Assembly: GCA_965197005.1 (NCBI GenBank)
Contig: OZ239982.1
Location: forward strand, 434,001-498,000
Length of the DNA: 64,000 nt
Direction of reading: 5' to 3'
From: G965197005 sp965197005
GTDB taxonomy: Bacteria > Pseudomonadota > Gammaproteobacteria > Pseudomonadales > Oceanobacteraceae
This document shows positions 53,108 to 62,413 of the stretch, in pieces. Numbering within the stretch: the stretch's first letter is position 1; the number at the start of each line of letters is the position of its first letter. The position numbers and the translations under genes were made by a program. Below the pieces are notes generated by a model that was not told the origin of the DNA, ran no database searches, and saw only the letters and a list, made by a program, of their open reading frames with translations.

Positions 53108-55213
53108 ATGAGTACAGCGCCCAACGCAAAAACCAAGACCTTTCAATTTGGCGATAAAACCGTCACATTAGAAACAGGTCGCATTGCCCGTCAAGCAACA
53201 GGCAGTGTTTTAGCTAGTATAGGAAAGACCCAAGTATTGGCAACAGTTGTTGCCAGCAAAAGTGTAAAAGAAGGGCAAGATTTCTTTCCTTTATCAGTAC
53301 ATTATCAAGAAAAAACCTACGCCGCAGGACGTATTCCCGGTGGTTATAATAAGCGTGAAGGTCGTCCAAGCGAAAATGAAACGCTCACCTCTCGTTTGAT
53401 AGACCGTCCTATTCGACCATTATTTCCAAATGGATTTATGAACGAAGTACAGGTTATTTTAACCGTTATGTCCGCAGAAGCAGAAACCCACAACCCTGAT
53501 ATTTGCTCAATGTTAGCTGCCTCGGCAGCGCTAAGTATTTCTGGGGTACCTTTTAACGGGCCTATTGGTGGCGCACGGGTTGGTTTTATTGAAGAAAAGG
53601 GCTACATTTTAAACCCCACTAGCAATGAGCTAAAAGAATCACTATTAGATATGGTTGTTGCAGGCACAAAAGATGCCGTATTAATGGTGGAGTCTGAAGC
53701 CGATGAAATGACAGAAGATGAAATGCTGGGTGCAGTTTTATTTGCTCACAACAGTTATCAAAGTGTGATTACAGCCATTAGCGAATGGCAGCAAGAATTA
53801 GCAGTAGAACAATGGGACTGGCAAGCGACACCTTTAAATCAACCTTTATATGATGCTGTTAAAGCGCAAGCACAAGCAGGATTAAATGCCGCTTATAGTA
53901 CCAGTGATAAAATGGCACGTTATGAAGCCATTGATGCAGTTAAAGCAGCAGCTATTGAACACTTAGTTAAAGAAGATGATGAAAACAGCCCCAGCCTAGA
54001 AGAAGTGGTTGCTATGGTCTCTAAATTACAAAAAGAGATTGTTCGCAAGCGGGTTATTAGTGGCGAACCTCGTATCGATGGGCGCGATAACAAAACCGTA
54101 CGTCCTTTAACCATTGAAACAGGTATTTTAGAGCGTGCTCATGGTTCTGCTATCTTTACTCGTGGAGAAACTCAAGCCATTGTCGTAACCACATTAGGCT
54201 CGCCTCGTGATGCACAGATGGTTGACTTTTTAGATGGGCGCAAAGAAGACCCATTTTTATTCCATTACAACTTCCCTCCTTATTCAGTTGGAGAAGCAGG
54301 GCGTTTAGGCACGCCAGGGCGACGTGAGATTGGGCATGGTCGTTTAGCTCGTCGTGGCGTTCAAGCAATGATGCCAACCCAAGAAGAATTTCCTTATACA
54401 GTACGAGTGGTATCTGAAATTACAGAGTCTAATGGTTCTTCCTCAATGGCATCGGTTTGTGGCGCATCGCTTTCCATGATGCATGCAGGTGTGCCGCTTA
54501 AAGCACCCGTAGCTGGTATCGCTATGGGGTTAATCAAAGAAGATGAAGATTTTGCTGTATTGACCGATATTCTAGGCGATGAAGACCATTTAGGCGATAT
54601 GGATTTTAAAGTAGCTGGTACAGATGAAGGCATTACCGCTTTACAAATGGACATTAAAATTGAAGGCATTACCGAAGAAATTATGACGATTGCCCTTGAA
54701 CAAGCCAAACAAGCACGTATGCACATTCTACAACAAATGAATGAAAGCATCAGTGAGCCCAGCAGTGAAATGGCAGATAACGCACCACGCATTTTAGAAA
54801 TTAAAATTGATGCGGATAAAATTCGTGATGTAATAGGTAAAGGTGGTGCAACCATTCGTGAAATTACCGAAACCTCGGGTGCTGAAGTGGACATTGATGA
54901 TAATGGCGCAATTAAAATTTATGCCTCAAGTCAGGAGTCTGGAGAGCAAGCTAAATCAATGATTGAAGCGATTACCGCAGACGTAGAAGTAGGTAAAATT
55001 TACGCAGGTAAGGTTGTCAAAATTGTTGACTTTGGTGCTTTTGTGGCAGTTTTGCCAGGCAAAGAAGGCTTATTACATATTTCACAAATCAGTGAAGAAA
55101 GAGTAGAGAAAGTAAGTGACTACCTACAAGAAGGTCAAGATGTCAAAGTCAATGTGCTAGATGTTGATCCTAAAGGTCGGATTAAATTATCTATGAAAGG
55201 CATTGAGCAGTAA
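53108..55213 (+). CDS. pnp: Polyribonucleotide nucleotidyltransferase (PNPase)
   Basis: PNPase degrades RNA from the 3' end using phosphate and is part of the degradosome. The 701-residue protein has two RNase PH domains (first with GGYNKREGRPSE, second with GRREIGHGRLA and SNGSSSMASVCG), then KH (IRDVIGKGGATIREI) and S1 (YAGKVVKIVDFGAFV). The stop is followed by a strong stem. Confidence 0.98.
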   Translation: MSTAPNAKTKTFQFGDKTVTLETGRIARQATGSVLASIGKTQVLATVVASKSVKEGQDFFPLSVHYQEKTYAAGRIPGGYNKREGRPSENETLTSRLIDRPIRPLFPNGFMNEVQVILTVMSAEAETHNPDICSMLAASAALSISGVPFNGPIGGARVGFIEEKGYILNPTSNELKESLLDMVVAGTKDAVLMVESEADEMTEDEMLGAVLFAHNSYQSVITAISEWQQELAVEQWDWQATPLNQPLYDAVKAQAQAGLNAAYSTSDKMARYEAIDAVKAAAIEHLVKEDDENSPSLEEVVAMVSKLQKEIVRKRVISGEPRIDGRDNKTVRPLTIETGILERAHGSAIFTRGETQAIVVTTLGSPRDAQMVDFLDGRKEDPFLFHYNFPPYSVGEAGRLGTPGRREIGHGRLARRGVQAMMPTQEEFPYTVRVVSEITESNGSSSMASVCGASLSMMHAGVPLKAPVAGIAMGLIKEDEDFAVLTDILGDEDHLGDMDFKVAGTDEGITALQMDIKIEGITEEIMTIALEQAKQARMHILQQMNESISEPSSEMADNAPRILEIKIDADKIRDVIGKGGATIREITETSGAEVDIDDNGAIKIYASSQESGEQAKSMIEAITADVEVGKIYAGKVVKIVDFGAFVAVLPGKEGLLHISQISEERVEKVSDYLQEGQDVKVNVLDVDPKGRIKLSMKGIEQ

Positions 55214-55226
55214 GCAATCTTAATCA

Positions 55227-55250
55227 GCACCTATCATGGACGATAGGTGC
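55227..55250 (+). terminator. Stem-loop after pnp
   Basis: GCACCTATC (55227-55235) pairs perfectly with GATAGGTGC (55242-55250) around ATGGAC. No T run follows, so it may protect the 3' end of the message as much as terminate. Confidence 0.55.
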
Positions 55251-55411
55251 ACCTTAAATGTAACTAAAAAAGGCATATTTGTATCTGTATATCAAAAAAT
55301 GCGACAAATATTACATAAAATATTTTGATGCACCTTGCATTGCAACTATATTTAGTGCCTAATAAGCAGGTAAAAAAAATAATAACAAGTTAACAATAAG
55401 TTAGGCGTATT

Positions 55412-56497
55412 ATGGAACAGGGTAACCTTTCTACAGCATTATTAAGATCCTTATCTGATTTTGAAAAATCTGATTTTCTTGATAACGCTCTTCCTCTAAA
55501 GCAAAATTTAAATGACGTTATCAAAGAGCTAAAAAATCCTAATGGGAGAATTGCGATTGATGATGGCGATATACTCATTAGCAACCTTATTAGAAGAAGC
55601 AAAAATGAAAGTCTGTGTGTTTTTTCTAGCAACCAATTTAATGCACAGGGTAGCTGTCTTTTGCAGCATTTATTTTTATCTTCCAACAATTTAAAAGAAG
55701 CCTTATTTTTTTTAGAAAAATATGCGCTTTTAATCAGTGATAATTTAGAATTGCAGATTACAGAAACGCATACTCAAGGCGTGCGTCTGGAGTTGCCGGT
55801 ATTACCAGACTGTTTTATGGCAGCTCCCAGACATCGGACAGAAATATTAGTAAGCACTCTTATTAGCTGGATACAGCTTTTATGTGGGCAACAGTGGCGA
55901 CCTCAGGCAATAGATGTACCATTTCCTGCCACGCAATATAAAGCCATGTACGAACAATATTGGCTAAGCAATGTACACTTTAATGCGGAAAGCTGCGGCA
56001 TTACGTTTGCTAAAAGCTGGCTAGAGGCAGAGGTTAATCAAACCAATCCGCACGTTCAAACTACCATTCGTCGTGATGTAGAAGATGAATTTAGAAAATT
56101 AGCACGGACAACCTCATTAGCAGATCGTATTTATATTGCTTTTATCAATAAAAAAGTGCGTCTTAATGACAATCAGCAGCAGGTAGCTGATGTTTTTCAC
56201 ATTAGTGCTCGCACTTTAAATCGGCATTTAAAAAGAGATAACACCACATTAAAGCAAATTGTCACTCAAGTACGCATAGAGATGGCAAAAAAAATGCTTA
56301 TAGAAAGCAAGTTTTCTATAGAGCAGATTTCTGAAGAATTGGGTTTATCTGGCAGGCGCACCTTAGATAGAATTTTTATTAAAGAATTGGGTATTAGTCC
56401 TGCAAAATACAAACAGCAGCATGATAGGCTTAAATCATTCAAGTCGGTATCTACAGCAAATACCAACAGCTATACCAGTAAGCTAATTGCAAGCTAA
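55412..56497 (+). CDS. AraC-family transcriptional regulator
   Basis: This 361-residue protein has an N-terminal arabinose-binding-type domain (about residues 25-210) and a C-terminal double HTH: QQVADVFHISARTLNRHLK and FSIEQISEELGLSGRRTLDRIF. The fold matches the AraC regulators of the OruR/ArgR-like group. The target is unknown, and no catabolic genes adjoin it. It lies in its own unit after a 200-bp gap. Confidence 0.9.
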   Translation: MEQGNLSTALLRSLSDFEKSDFLDNALPLKQNLNDVIKELKNPNGRIAIDDGDILISNLIRRSKNESLCVFSSNQFNAQGSCLLQHLFLSSNNLKEALFFLEKYALLISDNLELQITETHTQGVRLELPVLPDCFMAAPRHRTEILVSTLISWIQLLCGQQWRPQAIDVPFPATQYKAMYEQYWLSNVHFNAESCGITFAKSWLEAEVNQTNPHVQTTIRRDVEDEFRKLARTTSLADRIYIAFINKKVRLNDNQQQVADVFHISARTLNRHLKRDNTTLKQIVTQVRIEMAKKMLIESKFSIEQISEELGLSGRRTLDRIFIKELGISPAKYKQQHDRLKSFKSVSTANTNSYTSKLIAS

Positions 56498-56499
56498 AT

Positions 56500-57093
56500 T
56501 TATTTTTTAGACCTGCTAAGGTGTTTGATATATAGCCAGACAGCTAAATAGATACTGCCTGCCACTGCACCTAATAAATGTGCATGGGTTTCAACCCGTG
56601 CACCAATTAACTCAAATTCTGCCATATCGTTATAAAAAGGCGTTTGTTCCCAAATAATTTTTCCCCAAACAACCAAAGCAATGAATATTGCAATACGACG
56701 ACTGTAATACTTAGATGCGAAGGGAGCGACAATTAAAAAACCATGTTCTGCACCAGATAGACCGACATAATATTCTAAATCTTCTACCCAAAGATACAAT
56801 CCCATACCTACAAAGCAGGTAGCAAAAATAACCAGAAAAAACCCCAGCCGATTGTTTAGCTCTGCACCTGCAAAATAAGCCAACAACACAATACCTAAGG
56901 CATTTAAAAAACTGTGATTAACAGAAGCATGCACCCAATTGGCCGTAAATAATCGCCAAACTTGCCCTTGCTCAATGAGGCTTCTATCAAATTGTAAAAC
57001 CTGAGAGGATAGCGGCTCTAAACTCGCAGTAATTGCGATGATGGTTAAAATAATGATATAAATTGAATAATTTTTTAAACCTAATTGACGCAT
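56500..57093 (-). CDS. rrtA: Rhombosortase (rhomboid-like intramembrane protease)
   Basis: This 197-residue membrane protein has about six helices and the rhomboid serine motif VGLSGAEHG. GQVWRLFTANWVHASVNHSFLN and a late histidine motif THAHLLGAVAG follow. These fit the rhombosortase group, which cleaves the GlyGly-CTERM tail of exported proteins. The ATG at 57093 has AGGAG just upstream, so it is preferred over the longer frame that runs into acpS. No GlyGly-CTERM substrate is coded in this window. It is the last gene of the lepA operon. Confidence 0.8.
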   Translation of the reverse strand: MRQLGLKNYSIYIIILTIIAITASLEPLSSQVLQFDRSLIEQGQVWRLFTANWVHASVNHSFLNALGIVLLAYFAGAELNNRLGFFLVIFATCFVGMGLYLWVEDLEYYVGLSGAEHGFLIVAPFASKYYSRRIAIFIALVVWGKIIWEQTPFYNDMAEFELIGARVETHAHLLGAVAGSIYLAVWLYIKHLSRSKK

Positions 57094-57103
57094 TTTTTCT
57101 CCT

Positions 57104-57508
57104 TTAACGGCTAATAACAGCGAAGGCAAAAATTAAATGACGTTCATCAGACAAGCTAACCTGTACCTGTGTACCGCCTAAAGATTGCATGATTTCTTTG
57201 GCTTTGCCATATAAAGTTGCAATAGGCGCACCTTGTTCACTTCTTAATATCTCTAATTGCTGAAAGCTAACACCTTGGGAGATACCTGTTCCCAAGGCTT
57301 TAGATAAAGCCTCTTTAGCTGCAAATTGTTTACCTAGAAAATTACTTGCATATCCTCTTGAATGCCATAATGCTTGCTCTTTCTCGGTTAAAATGCGTGT
57401 TGCCAAACGCTCACCATAGCGTTGGTGAATGTTTTTAATGCGTGTGCAATCTAATAAATCGGTACCAATTCCAACGATATTTGCTTGCGAGTTAAATGCC
57501 TCTAACAT
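57104..57508 (-). CDS. acpS: Holo-[acyl-carrier-protein] synthase
   Basis: AcpS attaches phosphopantetheine to acyl carrier protein. The 134-residue protein has IVGIGTDLLDCTRI and the catalytic FLGKQFAAKEALSKALGTGI. It overlaps pdxJ by seven bases, and its N terminus has about ten residues more than usual, without another start. Confidence 0.95.
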   Translation of the reverse strand: MLEAFNSQANIVGIGTDLLDCTRIKNIHQRYGERLATRILTEKEQALWHSRGYASNFLGKQFAAKEALSKALGTGISQGVSFQQLEILRSEQGAPIATLYGKAKEIMQSLGGTQVQVSLSDERHLIFAFAVISR

Positions 57509-58233
57509 CTGCGTGCTCTAAGCATGAGCTGTTTCATTTTACTCACCGCATCTGCTAACCCCGTCATAACCGCTTGAGCAATAATCGCATGTCCAATATT
57601 GAGTTCATGTATCTGTTGTAAAGCAGCAATGGGGGTCACATTATGATAATGCAGTCCATGCCCTGCATTTACAATTAAGCCTAAATCATGGGCGTATAAG
57701 CAGGCATTAGTTAAGCGTTTAAGTGCTTCTTTTTGCATCTGCCCGTGAGCCTCTGCATAATCGCCAGTATGCAGCTCAATAACAGTTGCACCGACCTCTT
57801 TAGCGGCTTTAATCTGAGCAAAATCAGGGTCAATAAATAAGGAAACTTGACTATTAATTTGAGTTAAGCGATGACAGGCTTGAGCAATTTTACCCATTTG
57901 ACCTATGACATCAAGCCCCCCTTCAGTTGTGAGTTCCTCTCGTTTTTCTGGCACTAAGCAGCAAGCCTGTGGCTGAACTTCTTCTGCCAATTGAAGCATA
58001 CTGTCAGTTACCGCCATTTCTAGGTTCATTGGTGTTTGCAAGGTTTCTTTTAAAACATAAATATCACGAGTTTGAATATGTCTACGGTCTTCTCTAGGGT
58101 GGACAGTAATGCCATCAGCACCTGCTTGTTCTGCAATAAAAGCAGCCTGTACAGGGTCTGGATAAGCAGTACCACGAGCTTGGCGTAAGGTAGCAATATG
58201 GTCAATATTGACCCCTAATAAAATAGACGGCAT
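57502..58233 (-). CDS. pdxJ: Pyridoxine 5'-phosphate synthase
   Basis: PdxJ closes the pyridine ring in vitamin B6 synthesis. The 243-residue protein shows GVNIDHIATLRQARGT, HPREDRRHI and VNAGHGLHYHNV. The last two hold the active-site residues. It is followed by acpS, as in E. coli. Confidence 0.96.
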   Translation of the reverse strand: MPSILLGVNIDHIATLRQARGTAYPDPVQAAFIAEQAGADGITVHPREDRRHIQTRDIYVLKETLQTPMNLEMAVTDSMLQLAEEVQPQACCLVPEKREELTTEGGLDVIGQMGKIAQACHRLTQINSQVSLFIDPDFAQIKAAKEVGATVIELHTGDYAEAHGQMQKEALKRLTNACLYAHDLGLIVNAGHGLHYHNVTPIAALQQIHELNIGHAIIAQAVMTGLADAVSKMKQLMLRARRC

Positions 58234-58254
58234 ATATAATCCTATTGGTCTGGG

Positions 58255-58926
58255 TTAAATCTGTTTCCAGTGCATACTCTGTTTGAGTAGGTCACGGCTA
58301 ACTAAAGGTGCATCTAATAGACTATCTATCATACTCCCTAATACTGTTTTTGCCATTGTCCAATCGCTATTTTTTAGCTCAGAAAATTGATACCAACGCA
58401 GTAAACTTGCACCAGATATACTGCTTTTTGTGATATTTTTAGTTAGGCAAAATCCTTGTTGAGGAATAAATTCATAATAGCAATCGGTATCAACAGCCAA
58501 GTCTTGAGTGTCTTTATGCCAGTGAAAGCCATAACCTAACTGCTGTAAAATTTGCACCTCAAATAATCTTAGCCATGGCTGAGCTAACTGCCCTTCGCTT
58601 AATGCAATTAGGCACTGCTGGTAGCATTCATATAGTTTAGGGTAAGGTTCTGCATTGGGTACTAAACGAGTAATAAGCTCATTTAAATAATGCCCACAAT
58701 ACAAAGCCTGCCCTTTGAGGAGGTGTTGTTGTGTAAACTCAAACCAGCTTATATGGTTTTTGGTGGCTACCCAGCTTATTTTATATTGACAAAATTGTGC
58801 AGGAACATGGGTTAGTTTATGTGCTTTAATCGCAAGTCGCATACGCCCATAATGGTAGCTAAAAATGTCTAGCCATAAATCATGCTCTTTTAATGGCTGG
58901 CTAAATAGTACAAATCCGTCGGTCAT
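58255..58926 (-). CDS. recO: DNA repair protein RecO
   Basis: RecO helps load RecA at gaps with RecR. The 223-residue protein begins with the OB-fold segment DGFVLFSQPLKEHDLWLDIFS and ends with a helical domain. No cysteine zinc site is seen, which is usual in this group. It shares a TAATG junction with era. Confidence 0.9.
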   Translation of the reverse strand: MTDGFVLFSQPLKEHDLWLDIFSYHYGRMRLAIKAHKLTHVPAQFCQYKISWVATKNHISWFEFTQQHLLKGQALYCGHYLNELITRLVPNAEPYPKLYECYQQCLIALSEGQLAQPWLRLFEVQILQQLGYGFHWHKDTQDLAVDTDCYYEFIPQQGFCLTKNITKSSISGASLLRWYQFSELKNSDWTMAKTVLGSMIDSLLDAPLVSRDLLKQSMHWKQI

Positions 58927-59819
58927 TAAAAATTATCAAAGCCAAAACTTTTTAAATCTTTTTCACTATCAGCCCAGCCAGAGCGTGTTTTAACCCAAGT
59001 ATGCAGCATGATTTTTTTATCAAATAATACTTGCATGTCTTTTCTGGCCTCTATCCCAATTTGTTTTAATCTTGCTCCTCGCTCACCTATAACAATGCTT
59101 TTTTGAGAATCTCGCTCAACATAGATTAAAGCATGAATTTCAATTAGCTTTGGCTTATCCTTAAATTGCTCTATCTCAACTGTCATCGCATAGGGTAACT
59201 CATCACCCAATTGGCGCATGATTTTTTCACGAATAAGCTCTGCTGCTAAAAATCTAGCACTACGATTGGTAAACGTATCCGCATCGTAATGAAAATCGCA
59301 AATGGGCAAAAATTGAATTAAAAGTGCTTCAAGCTGTTGTAGGTTGTGTCCAGATTTTGCGCTAATAGGGATTATTTCCGCAAACTTATGGCGTTTTTGC
59401 AAGCCAGAAAGTGCAGGTAACAGTTGTTGCTTGTCTTCTAGGCTATCTATCTTATTCACTGCCAGAATAATAGGAATAGAAGTTTGTTTGAGCTTGCTTA
59501 ATACATTTTCATCATCTTCGGTCCACTTAAGACGATCTACTAGCATAATAATGACATCAACATCTTTATACGCCGCCATAGCAGATTTATTCATAAATCG
59601 GTTAATGGCTTTAGGCTGTTTTTGGTGTAAACCGGGGGTATCTACATAAATGGCTTGCACATTGTTTTCTGTTTTAATGCCCATAATTTGGTGGCGTGTG
59701 GTCTGTGGTTTGCGTGATGTAATAGAGAGCTTTTGTCCTAAAATTTGATTCATAAGGGTTGATTTCCCAACATTAGGACGACCAACAATCGCAACATAAC
59801 CGCTTTGGGTATGACTCAT
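58926..59819 (-). CDS. era: GTPase Era
   Basis: Era binds 16S rRNA and takes part in 30S assembly. The 297-residue protein has GRPNVGKSTLMNQ, DTPGLHQ and NKIDS. The C-terminal KH domain has VIGERGARLKQIG. Coupled to rnc by ATGA. Confidence 0.97.
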   Translation of the reverse strand: MSHTQSGYVAIVGRPNVGKSTLMNQILGQKLSITSRKPQTTRHQIMGIKTENNVQAIYVDTPGLHQKQPKAINRFMNKSAMAAYKDVDVIIMLVDRLKWTEDDENVLSKLKQTSIPIILAVNKIDSLEDKQQLLPALSGLQKRHKFAEIIPISAKSGHNLQQLEALLIQFLPICDFHYDADTFTNRSARFLAAELIREKIMRQLGDELPYAMTVEIEQFKDKPKLIEIHALIYVERDSQKSIVIGERGARLKQIGIEARKDMQVLFDKKIMLHTWVKTRSGWADSEKDLKSFGFDNF

Positions 59820-60514
59820 TGAGCAACCTCAATTCCAAGTTGTTTTAAGGTAAGTTTGGCGGCCTGTTTTTCTGCTTCACGACGGCTACGTCCAGAGGCG
59901 ATAACAGGCTTATTTAACTGGGGAACTTCGCAGAGAACTTCAAAATAATGTTCATTGCTATTTTCTTGCATCACAAGCACCTTATATTTAGGTAACGCCA
60001 GTTTATTTTGCTGTTGCAATTCTTGCAGCTGGGTTTTGGCATCTTTAAAAGAATCTTTGGCATTAATATTTTCTAGCCTTGTTGCATAGATATCCATAAT
60101 AACGGTTTTGGTTGTTAAAAAGTCAGAATCCAAATAAATAGCACCAAAAATTGCCTCTACGGCATCAGCTAAAATAGAATCACGTTTGCTGCCGCCACTT
60201 TTTAGCTCCCCTTGCCCTAGCTGTAAAAACTCACTTAAACCTTTTTCATTAGCAATATCTGTTAGGGTTTTTCCTTTTACCAAAAAAGCACGCTGGCGAC
60301 TTAACTCACCCTCATTATTTGTTTTGAATTGTTTAAATAATGCCTCAGCAATAACCAAACTCAATATGGCATCACCTAAAAATTCTAAACGTTCATTATT
60401 TTTTTCATGCTTGCTACGATGGGTTAATGCCAATTTGAGTAGTGATATATCTTGAAAATGATAATTAAAACGCTGTTCAAGTTTAAGCAACACAGAAGAA
60501 GAAAAATCATTCAT
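59816..60514 (-). CDS. rnc: Ribonuclease III
   Basis: RNase III cuts double-stranded RNA; it also trims crRNA:tracrRNA duplexes in many type II systems. The 232-residue protein has the signature NERLEFLGDAILSL, ADAVEAIFGAIYLDS and a C-terminal dsRNA-binding domain. It follows lepA directly with a TAATG overlap; lepB, usually between them, is absent. Confidence 0.97.
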   Translation of the reverse strand: MNDFSSSVLLKLEQRFNYHFQDISLLKLALTHRSKHEKNNERLEFLGDAILSLVIAEALFKQFKTNNEGELSRQRAFLVKGKTLTDIANEKGLSEFLQLGQGELKSGGSKRDSILADAVEAIFGAIYLDSDFLTTKTVIMDIYATRLENINAKDSFKDAKTQLQELQQQNKLALPKYKVLVMQENSNEHYFEVLCEVPQLNKPVIASGRSRREAEKQAAKLTLKQLGIEVAQ

Positions 60515-62313
60515 TAGTCATCTACCTTTAAAATAGCCAAAAAAGCAGATTGAGGAATTTCTACATTGCCAATTTGCTTCATGCGCTTTTTGCCTTCTTT
60601 TTGTTTTTGCAATAGTTTCTTCTTACGGCTTACATCGCCGCCATAACATTTAGCAGTTACATTTTTGCGTAAGGCTTTAACCGTAGTGCGTGCCACCACC
60701 TGATTACCCACTGCCGATTGAATTGCCACATCAAACATCTGGCGAGGAATTAACTCTTTCATTTTATCGGCTAGAGCACGTCCTCGGTTACGCACATTAT
60801 CTTGGTGCATAATCACCGCCAAAGCATCTACTCTATCGCCATTAACCAAAATATCCAAACGTACCAAAGGGGCTGTTTGAAAACGCTCAAAACTGTAATC
60901 CAAAGACGCAAAGCCACGACTGACAGACTTAACCCTATCAAAAAAGTCCATAACCACTTCCGCCATGGGCAACTCATAAGTAAGAGAGACCTGTGTCCCT
61001 ACATATTGCATATCCACCTGTAATCCACGTTTTTCTACACATAAGGAAATCACATTACCTAAGTATTCTTGAGGCACTAAAATATTGGCACGTACAATAG
61101 GCTCACGCATTTCATCAATAGAACCCGCATCGGGTAATTTAGATGGATTGTCCACCTCTAGTAATTCACCTTTTTTATTAACCACCTCGTAAATAACCGT
61201 AGGTGCAGTGGTTAATAAATCTAAATTATATTCACGCTCTAGCCTCTCTTGGATAATCTCCATATGCAGCATACCCAAAAAACCACAACGAAAGCCAAAA
61301 CCTAAAGCATCTGAATTTTCTGGCTCAAAAAATAACGACGCATCATTTAAAGACAGTTTATCAAGAGCATCACGAAAGCTCTCAAAATCATCGGAGCTAA
61401 TTGGAAACAGCCCAGCATACACCTGAGGTTTGACTTTTTGAAAACCGGGTAAAGCAAGGGTTTCAGGCTGTTTGCTATGGACAATGGTATCACCTACTGG
61501 CGCGCCGTGAATTTCCTTAATGCCTGAGACCAAAAAACCCACCTCGCCCGTTCTTAACAGACCCGTCTCCGTACGTTTAGGGGTAAAAATGCCGACAGCA
61601 TCAACCAAATGATCTTTGCCAGTAGATAAAATACGAATTTTATCGCCCTTTTTGATTTGCCCATTTTTAACACGAATTAAAGACACCACGCCCAAATAAG
61701 AATCAAACCAAGAGTCGATAATCAACGCCTGCAAATTGCCATTTTCATCACCCTCAGGAGGTGGAATATGTTTGACCAATTCTTCTAACACAGCCTCAAT
61801 ATTAAGACCGCTTTTAGCACTACACTGCACTGCATCTGTTGCATCAATACCAATAATCTCTTCAATTTCTTGAGCTACTCGCTCAGGGTTGGCTTGAGGT
61901 AAATCCATTTTATTAAGCACTGGCAACACTTCTAAGCCTTGCTCAATAGCGGTATAGCAATTTGCCACCGATTGCGCCTCAACGCCTTGTGCTGCATCAA
62001 CCACTAGTAATGCGCCCTCACAAGCAGATAAAGAGCGAGAAACCTCATAACTAAAATCCACATGTCCGGGGGTATCAATAAAATTAAGCTGATAGGTTTC
62101 GCCGTTTTGAGCATGGTAATTTAAAGTGACGCTTTGCGCCTTAATAGTAATACCACGCTCACGCTCAATATCCATAGAATCCAGCACCTGCTGCTGCATC
62201 TCTCTATCAGACAAGCCACCACAAACATGGATAAAACGGTCTGATAATGTGGACTTACCATGATCAATATGGGCAATAATGGAGAAATTACGAATTTGTT
62301 GTAAACGGCTCAA
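60514..62313 (-). CDS. lepA: Elongation factor 4 (LepA)
   Basis: LepA is a ribosome-bound GTPase related to EF-G. The 599-residue protein has AHIDHGKSTLSDR, DTPGHVDFSYEV and NKMDLPQA. The C-terminal LepA domain has the basic end KKLLQKQKEGKKRMK. It starts the rnc-era-recO-pdxJ-acpS-rrtA operon. Confidence 0.98.
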   Translation of the reverse strand: MSRLQQIRNFSIIAHIDHGKSTLSDRFIHVCGGLSDREMQQQVLDSMDIERERGITIKAQSVTLNYHAQNGETYQLNFIDTPGHVDFSYEVSRSLSACEGALLVVDAAQGVEAQSVANCYTAIEQGLEVLPVLNKMDLPQANPERVAQEIEEIIGIDATDAVQCSAKSGLNIEAVLEELVKHIPPPEGDENGNLQALIIDSWFDSYLGVVSLIRVKNGQIKKGDKIRILSTGKDHLVDAVGIFTPKRTETGLLRTGEVGFLVSGIKEIHGAPVGDTIVHSKQPETLALPGFQKVKPQVYAGLFPISSDDFESFRDALDKLSLNDASLFFEPENSDALGFGFRCGFLGMLHMEIIQERLEREYNLDLLTTAPTVIYEVVNKKGELLEVDNPSKLPDAGSIDEMREPIVRANILVPQEYLGNVISLCVEKRGLQVDMQYVGTQVSLTYELPMAEVVMDFFDRVKSVSRGFASLDYSFERFQTAPLVRLDILVNGDRVDALAVIMHQDNVRNRGRALADKMKELIPRQMFDVAIQSAVGNQVVARTTVKALRKNVTAKCYGGDVSRKKKLLQKQKEGKKRMKQIGNVEIPQSAFLAILKVDD

Positions 62314-62413
62314 AGCTCTACTCTATGTGTCAAAAAATAAGCCCATAAGTTTACAATATTCCGCCTCTTATGACCAATCTCTTACAGAGATTAACTTGCT
62401 GATTGAGCAATCA

